A stretch of DNA of 64,000 bases from assembly GCF_002139855.1 (NCBI RefSeq), contig NZ_CP018789.1, forward strand, positions 186,001 to 250,000, written 5' to 3'. The notes under the pieces were generated by a model. It saw only the letters and a list, made by a program, of their open reading frames with translations, was not told the DNA's origin and ran no database searches. The DNA comes from Campylobacter porcelli. GTDB taxonomy: Bacteria > Campylobacterota > Campylobacteria > Campylobacterales > Campylobacteraceae. Every line of letters starts with the position of its first letter. Within the stretch, counting starts at the first letter, position 1. Made by a program: the position numbers and the translations under genes. Below are positions 20,010-29,648 of the stretch, one piece after another.

Positions 20010-20607
20010 ATATTTTTTTAAAAGAGTATTTGATATTTTAGGTGCTTTGATTTTGATTATTTTGACCTTACCTGTGATGATATGGGCCTGTTTTGCTATC
20101 AAAAGAGAGCTTGGCTCTCCTGTGATATTTACCCAGTCTCGTCCTGGCAAGGATGAAAAGATATTTAAAATTTACAAATTTCGCTCAATGAGTAATGAGA
20201 GAGATAGTGATGGGAATTTGCTAAGCGATGAGATTCGCCTTGGCAAATTTGGCAAAAAGATTAGAGCGCTTAGCATAGATGAGCTACCACAACTTTTTAA
20301 TGTATTAAAAGGCGATATGAGCTTTATAGGGCCTAGACCGCTTTTAGTAGAGTATCTACCGCTATACTCAAAGGAGCAAAAACGCCGCCATAATGTCCGT
20401 CCAGGTATCACAGGTCTAGCTCAAGTAAATGGGCGAAACGCTATAAGCTGGGGGGAGAAATTTAAATTTGATACATTTTATGCTGATAATTTAAGCTTAT
20501 TTTTAGATATAAAAATCGCCATACAAACCATCAAAAAGGTGATAAAAAAAGATGGGGTAAATAAAGATGGTATGGCAACTACGGAGAAATTCAATGGCTG
20601 CAACTAG
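20002..20607 (+). CDS. pglC: Phosphoglycosyl transferase PglC
   Basis: The 201-residue monotopic enzyme attaches phospho-diNAcBac to undecaprenyl phosphate, the first membrane step of N-glycan assembly. An N-terminal re-entrant hydrophobic helix spans about 10-32. The catalytic dyad D93-E94 lies in SIDELPQ, followed by [12 protein letters not shown] (104-115) and [17 protein letters not shown]. Length and the position of the dyad match the characterised Campylobacter PglC. It overlaps pglA by eight bases and pglD by 14. Confidence 0.95.
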   Translation: MYRYFFKRVFDILGALILIILTLPVMIWACFAIKRELGSPVIFTQSRPGKDEKIFKIYKFRSMSNERDSDGNLLSDEIRLGKFGKKIRALSIDELPQLFNVLKGDMSFIGPRPLLVEYLPLYSKEQKRRHNVRPGITGLAQVNGRNAISWGEKFKFDTFYADNLSLFLDIKIAIQTIKKVIKKDGVNKDGMATTEKFNGCN

Positions 20608-21178
20608 CCTTTATATCTATGGCAATGGCGGCCATGCTAAGGTCGTAGCTGATATTGCTATGGCAAATGGATATGGGAATTTAATATTTTTAGATGATAA
20701 TGATGGGTTGAAATTTAGCCCAAATCTACCAAAATATCCAGTTATAATCGCTATTGGCAATGCTGAGGCTAGAGCGAGAGTACAAAATTTGGTTTTATCA
20801 AGCGGATTTGAGTTAATTACGCTAATCCACCCTACAGCCATCATATCTAATAGCGTTCAAATCGGCGTTGGAAGCGTGGTTATGCCAGGAGCGATAATAA
20901 ATGCTAATAGCGTAATTGGAAGTGGAGTTATCGTAAATAGCGGTGCTATAATAGAGCATGATTGTCTAATAGATGATTTTGCTCATATCTGCCCTGGAGT
21001 AGCTATAGCCGGTGCTGTAAGCGTTGGCAAACGATCGTGGATAGGGATAGGAAGTAGCGTAATTCAAGGGATCAAAATAAAGCAAGATATAATCATAGGT
21101 GCTGGAAGTATCGTAGTTAAAGATATTTTAGAAGGTAGCTTAGCGTATGGAAATCCATGCAGGGTAGTAAAAAGATAA
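20594..21178 (+). CDS. pglD: UDP-4-amino-sugar acetyltransferase PglD
   Basis: From the ATG at 20594, with GGAGAA about seven bases upstream, the product is 194 residues, [16 protein letters not shown] onward. An upstream ATG at 20567 lacks a good ribosome-binding site. Residues 1-75 form a Rossmann-like UDP-sugar-binding part ([17 protein letters not shown]), and residues 80-180 are left-handed beta-helix hexapeptide repeats. The catalytic histidine is H122 in EHDCLI. PglD acetylates UDP-4-amino-4,6-dideoxy-GlcNAc to UDP-diNAcBac, the substrate of PglC. The partners PglF and PglE are not in this window. Confidence 0.92.
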   Translation: MAATSLYIYGNGGHAKVVADIAMANGYGNLIFLDDNDGLKFSPNLPKYPVIIAIGNAEARARVQNLVLSSGFELITLIHPTAIISNSVQIGVGSVVMPGAIINANSVIGSGVIVNSGAIIEHDCLIDDFAHICPGVAIAGAVSVGKRSWIGIGSSVIQGIKIKQDIIIGAGSIVVKDILEGSLAYGNPCRVVKR

Positions 21179-21205
21179 ATTTATGCGTGATTTAATCTAT
21201 TTGGT

Positions 21206-21257
21206 AGCTTAGGCTGGATTATTGGGTTTGGTAATCCAAGCTTTTAGCTCTATTTTT
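21206..21257 (+). terminator. Possible terminator after the pgl locus
   Basis: The inverted repeat TGGATTA (21215-21221) / TAATCCA (21232-21238), flanked by AGCTT/AAGCT-like outer arms, is followed by a TATTTTTT run at about 21250-21257. It lies 28 bases after the pglD stop and would end the plus-strand pgl transcript before the convergent small gene. The spacing between stem and T-run is long for an intrinsic terminator. Confidence 0.4.
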
Positions 21258-21348
21258 TACAAAGCTTTATAAATAAAATTTATAATATTGCTAATTTAAA
21301 TCTTATAATTTATAGATAGATAATCGCTATAAATTATAAATTTATATA

Positions 21349-21546
21349 TTAAGCCAAAATATCTAGCTTATTATCGCTATTAATAGTAGTTTGATTTATC
21401 GTACTACTACTAAGTTCAACTTTGATTTTATCATCTTTATTATCTTTTTTCCCTTCCTCTTGTTTTTCTAGTATTTTTAATAGATCATATGTTTGATGAA
21501 GCTCCTTTGGCACACAAGCATGTTGAAGCATTGTCATTCTTACCAT
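21349..21546 (-). CDS. Small hypothetical protein (65 aa)
   Basis: The minus-strand frame encodes 65 residues and has AAGGAT placed about 6 bases before the ATG, so it is likely translated. The sequence has one cysteine near the N-terminus (QHACVPKEL), a short helix (LHQTYDLLKILEKQEEG), a lysine/aspartate-rich linker and an ending of Ser/Thr/Asn (VELSSSTINQTTINSDN). No domain or signal peptide is recognised. It stands alone between the pgl locus and the LolD-like gene, in very AT-rich surroundings. Confidence 0.55.
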   Translation of the reverse strand: MVRMTMLQHACVPKELHQTYDLLKILEKQEEGKKDNKDDKIKVELSSSTINQTTINSDNKLDILA

Positions 21547-21692
21547 TTTATATCCTTAAAAATAGTTTTTACAATATTATCTATTTATATATTAAATTAT
21601 ACTTAAAATATATAGATTTTAAAAATATATTTAAGAATTAATAAAGGATACATTATATTTCTATTAAAAATTATAAATAAACCTAATAATTA

Positions 21693-22328
21693 TCAAATTT
21701 TAGTTAGAGTGTAGTTGGCTAATTGATAGCTATCATCGCATAATTTAGCCATATCTTCATCGTGAGTTACTAATACCAAAGCAGCTTCATTGCTCTTTAC
21801 ATAGTCAAATATTACGCTCATTACCTCTTTAGCGGTTATTTGATCTAAATTTCCAGTTGGCTCATCTGCAAATATTATTTTAGGTTTTTTAGCTAAAACT
21901 CTAGCGATACTAACTCTTTGTTGCTGTCCGCCGCTAAGTTCGCCTATTTTTTGATTTATTACCTTATCTATATTTAGAGCTTTTAATAGTTTTGTCTCTA
22001 TGTTTTGACCGCTTAGTATTGTAGCAAGCTCGATATTTTCAAACCCATTAAACCCCTTAAATAGATAGTGTGCTTGAAAGATAATGCCAAAGTCATATCT
22101 GCGAATTTTTAAAAGCTCATCGCTAGTTAGATTATAAAGCGATTTATCATTGTATATAACTTCACCGCTAACTGGTTTTAAAAGGGTGGATAGAATGTGT
22201 AAAATTGTAGATTTACCGCTACCACTTACCCCCATAATAGCGGTGGTGGTAGCTGGTTTTATATCTAAGTTTATATTATTAAAAAGCTGATAGTCAAATT
22301 TATGAGATAAATTCAACGCTTTTAGCAT
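21693..22328 (-). CDS. ABC transporter ATP-binding protein, LolD/MacB-like
   Basis: The 211-residue ATPase has Walker A GVSGSGKST (about 33-41), the Q-loop in IIFQAHYLF, signature LSGGQQQR, Walker B IIFADEPTGNLD and the switch His in VTHDE. The TGNLD and YLFKGFNGFENIE features place it in the LolD/MacB/FtsE class, which powers extrusion of lipoproteins or other envelope substrates together with a FtsX-like permease. No permease gene is next to it. It follows tsf after two bases, as a similar gene does in C. jejuni. Substrate unknown. Confidence 0.85.
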   Translation of the reverse strand: MLKALNLSHKFDYQLFNNINLDIKPATTTAIMGVSGSGKSTILHILSTLLKPVSGEVIYNDKSLYNLTSDELLKIRRYDFGIIFQAHYLFKGFNGFENIELATILSGQNIETKLLKALNIDKVINQKIGELSGGQQQRVSIARVLAKKPKIIFADEPTGNLDQITAKEVMSVIFDYVKSNEAALVLVTHDEDMAKLCDDSYQLANYTLTKI

Positions 22329-22330
22329 TA

Positions 22331-23395
22331 TTAAGCCATTTGAGCGGCTACTTCAGCTGCAAAGTCTTCGCTCTTTTTCTCTAGACCTTCACCTACTTCA
22401 AATCTTACATAGCTTACGATTTCTATTTGACCGCCAAGTTTTTTAGCCTCTTCAGTGATAACTTGCTCAATAGTTTTTTTATCATCCATTACATAGAATT
22501 GCCCTAAAAGAGTAAGTCGTTGGTCTAATTGAGTATTATCTGCTATATATCTATCGATTTGACCTGGAAGGATTTTATCCCAGATGGCTTCAGGTTTGCC
22601 TTGTTTTCTTAGCTCTTCTTTTAAATTCTCAGTTGCTTTAGCTATTACTTCATCGCTTAATTGAGCACGGCTAGCAAATTCTGGTATTTTGTGAAGTGGC
22701 TTTTTAAGGCGAACTAGCTCTTCGTTTTCTTTTTCAAGCTCACCTTTAAGAGCTAGATACTCTTTTTCTATAAATTCAGGGTCAAACTCTTTATAGCTGA
22801 TGACTTGAGGCTTCATAGCAGCTGCGTGCATACAAAGATTTCTTAAGAAATCGTGGATTTTACTAGCTGTCTCTTCAGAATCACAAGCCGCACCAATAAG
22901 AACGCCCACACGGCTATTTGAGTGGATATATCCAGCTACAATCCCATTTTTACTAGCTTTGATAGTTTCAAATCTTCTTACAACTAAATTTTCGCCGATA
23001 GTTGCGATTTGGCTTTGGAAATACTCTTCAAATTTAACTCCGCCTATGCTAGACTCTTTTAGCTCATCAACTGTAGTGATTGAGTTTGTCTGTACATGAA
23101 GAGTTGTATTTTTAACTAGATCGACAAAGGTTGCATTTTTAGCCACAAAGTCAGTTTCAGAGTTAATCTCTGTGATAGTTGCTGTTTTATTATCATCACT
23201 TACAACCACACTTACAAGACCTTCACTAGCTAGGCGATCAGCCTTTTTAGCAGCCTTACCAAGACCTTTTTCTCTTAGTATATCAACTGCTTTTTCCATA
23301 TCTCCATTAGCTTCTTGAAGAGCCTTTTTGCAGTCCATCATACCAGCTCCGGTGCTTTCACGGAGCTCTTTTACCATACCTGCGCTAATTTCCAT
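22331..23395 (-). CDS. tsf: Translation elongation factor Ts
   Basis: The 354-residue nucleotide exchange factor for EF-Tu starts with the UBA-like domain (VKELRESTGAGMMDCKKAL). The EF-Tu contact segment reads ETDFVAKN near residues 79-86, and two core subdomains follow. The length is longer than the E. coli protein (283) and is typical of the epsilon class. It overlaps rpsB by one base, the usual rpsB-tsf operon. Confidence 0.97.
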   Translation of the reverse strand: MEISAGMVKELRESTGAGMMDCKKALQEANGDMEKAVDILREKGLGKAAKKADRLASEGLVSVVVSDDNKTATITEINSETDFVAKNATFVDLVKNTTLHVQTNSITTVDELKESSIGGVKFEEYFQSQIATIGENLVVRRFETIKASKNGIVAGYIHSNSRVGVLIGAACDSEETASKIHDFLRNLCMHAAAMKPQVISYKEFDPEFIEKEYLALKGELEKENEELVRLKKPLHKIPEFASRAQLSDEVIAKATENLKEELRKQGKPEAIWDKILPGQIDRYIADNTQLDQRLTLLGQFYVMDDKKTIEQVITEEAKKLGGQIEIVSYVRFEVGEGLEKKSEDFAAEVAAQMA

Positions 23396-24168
23396 TACTC
23401 TTCCTCGCTTTCAAACATAGCTTCTGCTAATACTTCATCTTTCTCTTCTTGAGTTGGAGCTTCTATCTCTTCTGCGGTCTCATCTTGATCTCTTAGAGCC
23501 TTACCTTCATTTATCGCTTCAGCCATCTCTTGGCAGAATAGTTGAACGCTCCTTATCGCATCATCATTGCCTGGAATTGGGTAGTCGATAATATCTGGGT
23601 CGCAGTTTGTATCGATTGGTGCTACAACTGGTATTTTCAATTTGTTAGCTTCTGCAACGGCGATCTTCTCTTTTACTGTATCGATTACAAATATCATATC
23701 AGGAAGTGTTTTTATATTTCTAATACCGCCTAGAGTTGCGATTAATTTCTCTTTTTTACGGCGAAGCATTAGGGCTTCTTTTTTAGTTAATAAATTTATA
23801 GAGCCATCTTCTTCCATAGCTTCTATAACTTCAAGCTTTCTTATAGATTGTCTAATTGTCCCAAAATTCGTCATCATACCGCCAAGCCATCTGTGATTTA
23901 CATATGGCATACCGCATTTTTCAGCATACTCTTTTACTGCGATACCAGCTTGTTTTTTAGTGCCGACAAATAGTATAGTTTTGCCTTCAGCTGCGGCGTC
24001 TCTTACTATATTATATGTGTATCTAAAATATCTAATAGTTTTTTGTAAATCTATTATATAAATGCCTTTTCTCTCGCCAAAAATGAATTTTTTCATCTTT
24101 GGATTCCAGCGTCTTGTTTGGTGACCAAAATGCACACCGCACTCTAGTAAATCTCTCATAGTTACCAT
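23395..24168 (-). CDS. rpsB: 30S ribosomal protein S2
   Basis: The 257-residue protein starts [23 protein letters not shown], with [19 protein letters not shown] and the C-terminal [10 protein letters not shown] typical of S2. The C-terminus is acidic ([15 protein letters not shown]). A strong GGAGAAAC ribosome-binding site lies upstream. It is the first gene of rpsB-tsf-ABC ATPase, with an untranslated leader of about 100 bases. Confidence 0.97.
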   Translation of the reverse strand: MVTMRDLLECGVHFGHQTRRWNPKMKKFIFGERKGIYIIDLQKTIRYFRYTYNIVRDAAAEGKTILFVGTKKQAGIAVKEYAEKCGMPYVNHRWLGGMMTNFGTIRQSIRKLEVIEAMEEDGSINLLTKKEALMLRRKKEKLIATLGGIRNIKTLPDMIFVIDTVKEKIAVAEANKLKIPVVAPIDTNCDPDIIDYPIPGNDDAIRSVQLFCQEMAEAINEGKALRDQDETAEEIEAPTQEEKDEVLAEAMFESEEE

Positions 24169-24271
24169 GAGTTTCTCCTTAAAATTAAATTTAGTTTATT
24201 CCCTCTACGCTCCTTAACAGCGGCATTTGCTGCAACTAAACAAGGATTAGCATATGTGAAATGAAGGTGGC

Positions 24272-24277
24272 ATTCTA
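24272..24277 (-). promoter_or_regulatory. rpsB: Probable -10 box for rpsB-tsf
   Basis: On the minus strand the hexamer TAGAAT follows GA, giving an extended-type -10. It predicts a start near 24265 and a leader of about 97 bases before the rpsB ATG. The leader holds a small hairpin (see findings). Confidence 0.4.
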
Positions 24278-24292
24278 TCTAAATTTAACTTA

Positions 24293-24499
24293 TTATTTGC
24301 TGAGTTGGAATTTCTCTTTTATATTTTCTAATGAGTTAAATATTTGGGCGATTTTTTCTAAATCATAGCCTTGAATTTCAAAATTTTTAGCCTTGAAAAA
24401 TAGCTCTAAAAGTGCGATATTTTCTCCAAATTCTAATCCATAATTTCTAGCATTTTGCGAAATTTTTAAAAGCTCTATATCTGTATATCTCTCATACAT
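24293..24499 (-). CDS. Small hypothetical protein (68 aa) coupled to pgeF
   Basis: From the ATG at 24499, with AAGGGG six bases before it, the product is 68 residues. A GTG at 24505 overlapping the pgeF stop would give 70. The sequence MYERYTDIELLKISQNARN and the following helices suggest a small soluble all-helical protein with no cysteine. No family is recognised. It ends 124 bases before rpsB and is probably the last gene of the ribE-pgeF unit. Confidence 0.65.
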   Translation of the reverse strand: MYERYTDIELLKISQNARNYGLEFGENIALLELFFKAKNFEIQGYDLEKIAQIFNSLENIKEKFQLSK

Positions 24500-24501
24500 T
24501 T

Positions 24502-25176
24502 TCACCCCTTTAACATTATAAATCCAGCAAATCTACCTGTGATTTTATCCCTTCTATATGAGTAAAATCTCTCATTGCAATGGTTACAAATATCGCTAAA
24601 TTCATAATCTACCACCCCAAGAGTATTAAGCTCAGCTCTCAAAGCCCCATTTATATCAAATTTAGCATTATCTTTAAATTTATTAAATTCCCCAAGATCC
24701 AAATCCCCTATCTCATAGCAATTTTTTTTGATATTTGGTCCGATTATGGCTTTGATATTTTTAGGGTTTGAGCCAATTTTATCAATAGTTTTGCTAACTA
24801 TTTTTGATACTACTCCAGCCCTGCCAGCGTGGATAGCAGCAACTACACCTAGCTTTTTATCATAGAGCAAAACCGCAGCACAATCAGCCACCATAGCACA
24901 AATCCCAACGCCCTTTAAATGGGTAAAAATCGCATCACAAGGTGGCAAATTTAATCCACTATACTCCATCACAAAATCAGAGTGTATCTGCTCCATAAAA
25001 ATTAAATTTTTAGCCCCAATTTTACTAGCTAGAGTATCTCTATTTTGCCTTACATTTTGGCTACTATCGCCGACATGATAAGCTAAATTCAAACTCCCAT
25101 AAACGCCATTGCTAACTCCGCCAAATTTAGTTGTAAATCCAGCAATTATTTTATCATCATCAATAGATACTAGCAT
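24502..25176 (-). CDS. pgeF: Peptidoglycan editing factor PgeF (YfiH/DUF152, laccase-like)
   Basis: The 224-residue protein has TTKFGGVSNGVYGSLNL at the N-terminus, the motif DCAAVLL with AIHAGRAGVV (metal histidine) and the C-terminal RFYSYRRDKITGR, all standard for the YfiH family. In E. coli PgeF is a purine-nucleoside/peptidoglycan editing enzyme that removes wrong L-Ser from UDP-MurNAc precursors; older names are polyphenol oxidase or laccase. Its start overlaps ribE by 17 bases. Confidence 0.88.
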   Translation of the reverse strand: MLVSIDDDKIIAGFTTKFGGVSNGVYGSLNLAYHVGDSSQNVRQNRDTLASKIGAKNLIFMEQIHSDFVMEYSGLNLPPCDAIFTHLKGVGICAMVADCAAVLLYDKKLGVVAAIHAGRAGVVSKIVSKTIDKIGSNPKNIKAIIGPNIKKNCYEIGDLDLGEFNKFKDNAKFDINGALRAELNTLGVVDYEFSDICNHCNERFYSYRRDKITGRFAGFIMLKG

Positions 25177-25771
25177 AAAAATCAGCCTTTTGCCAAGTGA
25201 GAGCTTGGCTTTTTGAGTTTAAAATTCTATCAATATAACGAGCTAAAATATCGCTTTCTATATGAACTCTCCTACCTACTTTAAACTCTCCAAATAGCGT
25301 ATCTTTCATACTTATAGGGATTAGGGTTAGACGCATTAAATTTGAGCTAATATCATTAATGGTTAAGCTCACACCCTCAACTCCAATAGCCCCTTTATTA
25401 GCGACTAAATGTAAAATTTCATTTGGCAATTCTATGATAAAATCCACCCCAGTTTGTAATCTCTTAATGCTTTTTATCACCCCAATTGCATCTATATGCC
25501 CTTGCATTAAATGCCCATCAATCCTATCGCCAATCCTCATAGCTGGTTCTATATGAACCCTATCTTTATAATTTTCTAAGGCTAATATATTAGCACTTTC
25601 ACTACTTAATTCTACTACAAATCCATCTTTATCAATGTTTGTTACGCTCAAGCAAGCGCCATTTACAGCTATACTATCACCTAAATTTGGCTTATAAGTA
25701 GCCTTTATGCTTAGATTTTTACCATCAAAGCTACGCACAATGCCAATCTCACGAATTAGACCATTAAACAT
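25160..25771 (-). CDS. ribE: Riboflavin synthase, alpha subunit type
   Basis: The 203-residue enzyme consists of two tandem lumazine-binding barrels. The first begins MFNGLIREIG (with Asn where most families have Thr-Gly) and contains VNGACLSVT. The second has GHLMQGHIDAIG and GVEGVSLTIND. It dismutates two 6,7-dimethyl-8-ribityllumazine to riboflavin. Length is normal. It is divergent from mnmG with 97 bases between them. Confidence 0.94.
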   Translation of the reverse strand: MFNGLIREIGIVRSFDGKNLSIKATYKPNLGDSIAVNGACLSVTNIDKDGFVVELSSESANILALENYKDRVHIEPAMRIGDRIDGHLMQGHIDAIGVIKSIKRLQTGVDFIIELPNEILHLVANKGAIGVEGVSLTINDISSNLMRLTLIPISMKDTLFGEFKVGRRVHIESDILARYIDRILNSKSQALTWQKADFYASIY

Positions 25772-25868
25772 AATTTCCCCAAATTTAAATTGATAAATTA
25801 TAGTCTAATTTTATAAATCTTTTACTATAAATTAGGTAAAATCGCCCCTAAAAATCACAAGGCAAATT

Positions 25869-27728
25869 ATGAAGTATGATATTATCGTAGTTGGTGGAGG
25901 ACACGCTGGGATTGAGGCATCCTTAGCTGCGGCTAAAATGGGAGCTAAAACCCTACTTATAACCATCTTAGCAGAGCAAATAGGCGCAGCTAGTTGTAAT
26001 CCAGCTATTGGAGGATTAGCTAAGGGGCATTTGGTTAAAGAGATAGATGCTTTAGGCGGTCAAATGGGTCTTACTACTGATGAGTGCGGGATACAATTTC
26101 GCCTCTTAAATGAGAGCAAAGGTCCAGCCGTGCGTGGTAGTAGAGCTCAAATCGATATGGATAGATATAGAATTTATATGCGAAATTTGCTTTTAAATAC
26201 TCCAAATTTACAGATCACTCAAGAGATCGCTACTGAGATTTTAACATTAAATTCAAAAATTATAGGAGTTAAAACTCACTTAGATAATGAGTATAGCTGT
26301 GATAAACTCATCATAACAACAGGGACATTTCTAAATGGCTTAATCCATGTGGGCACAAATAAGCTTGAAGCTGGTCGTGTAGGGGAATTAAGCTCAAAAG
26401 AGCTATCAAGCTCACTATCATCTCTTGGGCTTGAAATGGGTAGATTAAAGACTGGAACTTGCCCAAGGGTATTAGCAAATTCGATTGATTTTAGCGTTTT
26501 GGAAATTCAAGATGGCGATACCAATCCAAAGCCATTTAGCTTTAGAAGTAAAAATTGGAGCAAAAAGCAGCTCCCATGCTATATAGCTTATACCAATGAA
26601 ACCACGCATGATATTATAAGATCCAATTTTGATAGGGCTCCGCTATTTACAGGACAGATAGAAGGGGTAGGGCCAAGGTATTGCCCAAGCATCGAAGATA
26701 AGATAAATCGCTTTGGAGATAGGGAGCGCCATCATCTATTTATAGAGCCTCAAACTCTAGAGGCTACTGAATACTATATAAACGGCTTTTCAACCTCACT
26801 TCCATATGATGCGCAAGTAGCAATGCTAAGGTCGATTAAGGGCTTTGAAAATGCGATTATTGTCCGTCATGGATATGCTATAGAATATGATTATGTCAAT
26901 CCAACCGAGCTTAAGCACACACTAGAGACAAAAAAGATTAGTGGGCTATATTTAGCCGGGCAGATAAATGGAACTACAGGATATGAAGAGGCTGCGGCTC
27001 AAGGGCTTATGGCTGGGATTAATGCTACTTTAAATTTACAAAATAAAGAGCCATTGATACTTCGCAGAGATGAGAGCTATATAGGTGTTTTAATAGATGA
27101 TCTAGTCACAAAAGGGACAAAAGAGCCATATAGAATGTTTACTAGTAGGGCGGAATTTAGGCTACTTTTAAGGGAAGATAACGCAAATTTAAGACTTAGC
27201 AAATATGGATTTGATATAGGATTATTACCAAAAGAGGCTTATGATGAGGTTGTGGCTTTAAAAGATGAATTGCAAAAAGCGATGGAGCTTTTGCTTACTA
27301 ATGAGATTACGCCAAATAAAGATACTCTTGAGTTTTTAGCAGATATGGGCGAAGAGCCAATAAATGAGAAGATAACGCTACAAAAATTGGTAGCTAGAAA
27401 GAGCTTTGATGAAGATAAGCTTAGAAAGCTTGATTTATTCTTTGAAAATTTAAGCAAAGAGTCTATAAATCAAATTCTAACAGAGGCAAAATACTACCAT
27501 TACATCGCCCAGCAACACATAGAAGTTGAGAAGATGAAAGGGCTTTTGGATATTAAAATCCCAAGCGATTTGGATTTTAAATCAATTAGCGGGTTGAGTA
27601 ATGAGGTGGTTGAAAAGCTTATTAAATTTACTCCACCAACTCTTGCGGCAGCTTCAAATATCAGCGGAATCACCCCAGCAGCCATAGATATTTTGCATAT
27701 TGCTATTAAACATCATAAATTTAGCTAA
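25869..27728 (+). CDS. mnmG: tRNA uridine 5-carboxymethylaminomethyl modification enzyme MnmG
   Basis: The 619-residue FAD protein has the dinucleotide motif GGGHAGIEA at 9-17, [13 protein letters not shown] near 43-55 and the second conserved motif [16 protein letters not shown]. With MnmE it modifies the wobble uridine in tRNAs for Lys, Glu, Gln, Leu and Arg. Length is usual (about 620-630). An AAGGCAAATT site precedes the ATG. Confidence 0.97.
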   Translation: MKYDIIVVGGGHAGIEASLAAAKMGAKTLLITILAEQIGAASCNPAIGGLAKGHLVKEIDALGGQMGLTTDECGIQFRLLNESKGPAVRGSRAQIDMDRYRIYMRNLLLNTPNLQITQEIATEILTLNSKIIGVKTHLDNEYSCDKLIITTGTFLNGLIHVGTNKLEAGRVGELSSKELSSSLSSLGLEMGRLKTGTCPRVLANSIDFSVLEIQDGDTNPKPFSFRSKNWSKKQLPCYIAYTNETTHDIIRSNFDRAPLFTGQIEGVGPRYCPSIEDKINRFGDRERHHLFIEPQTLEATEYYINGFSTSLPYDAQVAMLRSIKGFENAIIVRHGYAIEYDYVNPTELKHTLETKKISGLYLAGQINGTTGYEEAAAQGLMAGINATLNLQNKEPLILRRDESYIGVLIDDLVTKGTKEPYRMFTSRAEFRLLLREDNANLRLSKYGFDIGLLPKEAYDEVVALKDELQKAMELLLTNEITPNKDTLEFLADMGEEPINEKITLQKLVARKSFDEDKLRKLDLFFENLSKESINQILTEAKYYHYIAQQHIEVEKMKGLLDIKIPSDLDFKSISGLSNEVVEKLIKFTPPTLAAASNISGITPAAIDILHIAIKHHKFS

Positions 27729-27750
27729 GCTTTGAGCCTAGCTAATTTCT
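27721..27750 (+). terminator. Terminator-like hairpin after mnmG
   Basis: The inverted repeat TTAGCTA (27721-27727) / TAGCTAA (27739-27745), overlapping the mnmG stop codon, is followed by TTTCTTT. It would separate mnmG from petABC. Confidence 0.5.
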
Positions 27751-27822
27751 TTACTAAAATTAATTCTAATTAAATAAAATTTTAACTTTAAAATGGTAGA
27801 ATTATGGGTTTAGTTTCGCTTT

Positions 27823-27828
27823 TATAAT
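27823..27828 (+). promoter_or_regulatory. petA: -10 box for petABC
   Basis: TATAAT preceded by a T-rich segment (TTTCGCTTT) and 55 bases before the petA ATG. This is the typical Campylobacter vegetative promoter pattern with a good -10 and no clear -35. Confidence 0.5.
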
Positions 27829-27883
27829 ATAAAAGTTAGCTTAAATTTAGTGGCAATAATCAAAATATATAGAAAGGAAAAAA

Positions 27884-28390
27884 ATGTCTATTCAAAAGCA
27901 AGAAAGACGCGATTTCATCGGAATGGCATTTGGTGCTGTCGCAGCTGTGGGCGGTGCTTTTGCTTTGGTTGGAATGAAAAAGTCTTGGGATCCACTTCCT
28001 AGCGTTAAAGCAGCGGGTTTTACCACAGTAGATCTAAGCCCTATGCAGCCTGGCGAATTCCGCCAAGTAGAGTGGCGTAAAAAGCCTATTTTTATCATTA
28101 AAAAAGATGAGAATATGAAGGCTAATCCTTCAAGAGATGTAGTGGTAGGTAATGAGAATTATATAGTTACAATCGGTCTTTGTACGCACCTTGGATGCAT
28201 ACCTAGCTGGAGTGCTAGTGATAAGATGTTTAAGTGTGCCTGTCATGGTGGAGAGTTTAATTCTGATGGTATGAATGTATTTGGTCCGCCGCCACGCCCA
28301 CTAGATATTCCACCATTTAAAATTGATGGGACTAAGCTTGTACTAGGCGAAGAAGGCCCTGAGTACAAAAAATTAGTCGCTACAGCGTAA
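27884..28390 (+). CDS. petA: Ubiquinol/menaquinol-cytochrome c reductase, Rieske iron-sulphur subunit
   Basis: The 168-residue protein begins with a Tat-type signal anchor (ERRDFIGMAFGA, membrane helix about 11-30). Box 1 is CTHLGC (C100, H102 ligands; C105 disulphide) and box 2 is CACHGG (C118, H121 ligands; C120 disulphide). It transfers electrons from quinol in the bc1 complex to PetC. A strong GAAAGGAAAAA site precedes the ATG, and petB follows after ten bases. Confidence 0.96.
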   Translation: MSIQKQERRDFIGMAFGAVAAVGGAFALVGMKKSWDPLPSVKAAGFTTVDLSPMQPGEFRQVEWRKKPIFIIKKDENMKANPSRDVVVGNENYIVTIGLCTHLGCIPSWSASDKMFKCACHGGEFNSDGMNVFGPPPRPLDIPPFKIDGTKLVLGEEGPEYKKLVATA

Positions 28391-28400
28391 GGGAGGATCT

Positions 28401-29648
28401 ATGGCACATATTACAAAAGCTACAAGCGTAAGAGATTGGTTCGATCAGCGTATAGCTCTTACAAAATTATGGAATGTCCTAGCAGGGCAATACTGGATAC
28501 CTAAAAATATCAATTTTCTTTGGGCAATGGGCGTGATTTTAACCGTCTTATTTACCTTGCTTTTTATCAGTGGTTTATTGCTTTTAATGTATTATAAACC
28601 AGATGCGAATTTGGCATTTGATAGTGTGAATTACACTATTATGAAAGAGGTTGAGTATGGTTGGTTATGGCGACATATTCACGCAGTTGCGGCATCTGTG
28701 ATTTTCTTAATTATCTATATTCACGCATTTGTTGGAATTTACTATGGTTCATATAAAAAAGGCCGTGAGATGATATGGATTAGCGGTATGTTGCTTTTCT
28801 TGATTTTCTCTGCTGAAGCATTTAGTGGATATATGCTACCATGGGGACAGATGAGCTACTGGGCAGCGCAAGTTATCACTCAACTATTTGGCGGAATTCC
28901 ATTTATTGGCGGTGCGTTAGTTGAGTGGATTAGGGGGGATTACGCAGTTAGCGATCCTACACTTACAAGATTTTTTATGCTTCATGTATGTTTATTACCT
29001 ATTGTTATTATCATGGTTATAGGGCTTCATTTTTATACTCTTAGAGTTCCACATGTAAATAACCTCGAAGGTGAAGAGATAGATTTTGAGCTTGAAGCTG
29101 AAAAATATCTAAAAGGCGATACTATAAATTCAAAAGTTATCCCATTTTGGCCAGGATTTTTAAGTAAAGATTTCTTTTATGTATCTTTATTTATGATATT
29201 CTTCTTCTATTTAGTGAGTTTCCATTTTAATTTTGCCATGGATCCAATCAACTTCGATCCAGCTAACGCAGCTAAAACACCAACTCATATCTATCCTGAG
29301 TGGTATTTCTTATGGCAATATGAAATTTTGCGTGGATTTTTCTTTGATATTGGACCTTTAAAAGCGGCTGATATAGGTGCTTTGGCTATGGCTTTTGCCG
29401 GAATTTCACTACTATTTATGCCTTTATATGATAGAAGTGATGTTGTAGCGCCAGCTCACAAAAGAAAAGGCTTTTTTGTATGGTTTTGGCTACTTATAAT
29501 TGATTTAATTATCCTAACAGTATATGGCAAACTTCCTCCAACAGGATTTAATGCTTGGATAGGATTCTTCTCATCAGTTGGCTTCCTTGTGTTGCTACTT
29601 GTAGTGCTTCCTATCATCACAATCAAGGAAAGAAAGGCAAATAGATGA
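28401..29648 (+). CDS. petB: Cytochrome b subunit of the bc1 complex
   Basis: The 415-residue integral membrane protein carries the quinol oxidation and reduction sites. Haem-ligand histidines lie in WRHIHAVAASVIF and IYIHAF (helix B) and in FMLHVCL and GLHFY (helix D). The conserved Qo motif is present as PEWYFLWQYEILR, the PEWY signature. About eight membrane helices are visible, so the cytochrome b6 and subunit IV parts are in one chain. It overlaps petC by four bases. Confidence 0.97.
   Translation: MAHITKATSVRDWFDQRIALTKLWNVLAGQYWIPKNINFLWAMGVILTVLFTLLFISGLLLLMYYKPDANLAFDSVNYTIMKEVEYGWLWRHIHAVAASVIFLIIYIHAFVGIYYGSYKKGREMIWISGMLLFLIFSAEAFSGYMLPWGQMSYWAAQVITQLFGGIPFIGGALVEWIRGDYAVSDPTLTRFFMLHVCLLPIVIIMVIGLHFYTLRVPHVNNLEGEEIDFELEAEKYLKGDTINSKVIPFWPGFLSKDFFYVSLFMIFFFYLVSFHFNFAMDPINFDPANAAKTPTHIYPEWYFLWQYEILRGFFFDIGPLKAADIGALAMAFAGISLLFMPLYDRSDVVAPAHKRKGFFVWFWLLIIDLIILTVYGKLPPTGFNAWIGFFSSVGFLVLLLVVLPIITIKERKANR

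Noticed and set aside
20450-20455. G6 run in pglC as a phase switch
   Set aside because: Six G is short for Campylobacter contingency tracts and encodes the conserved Trp-Gly-Glu part of PglC; G6 in petB was rejected for the same reason.
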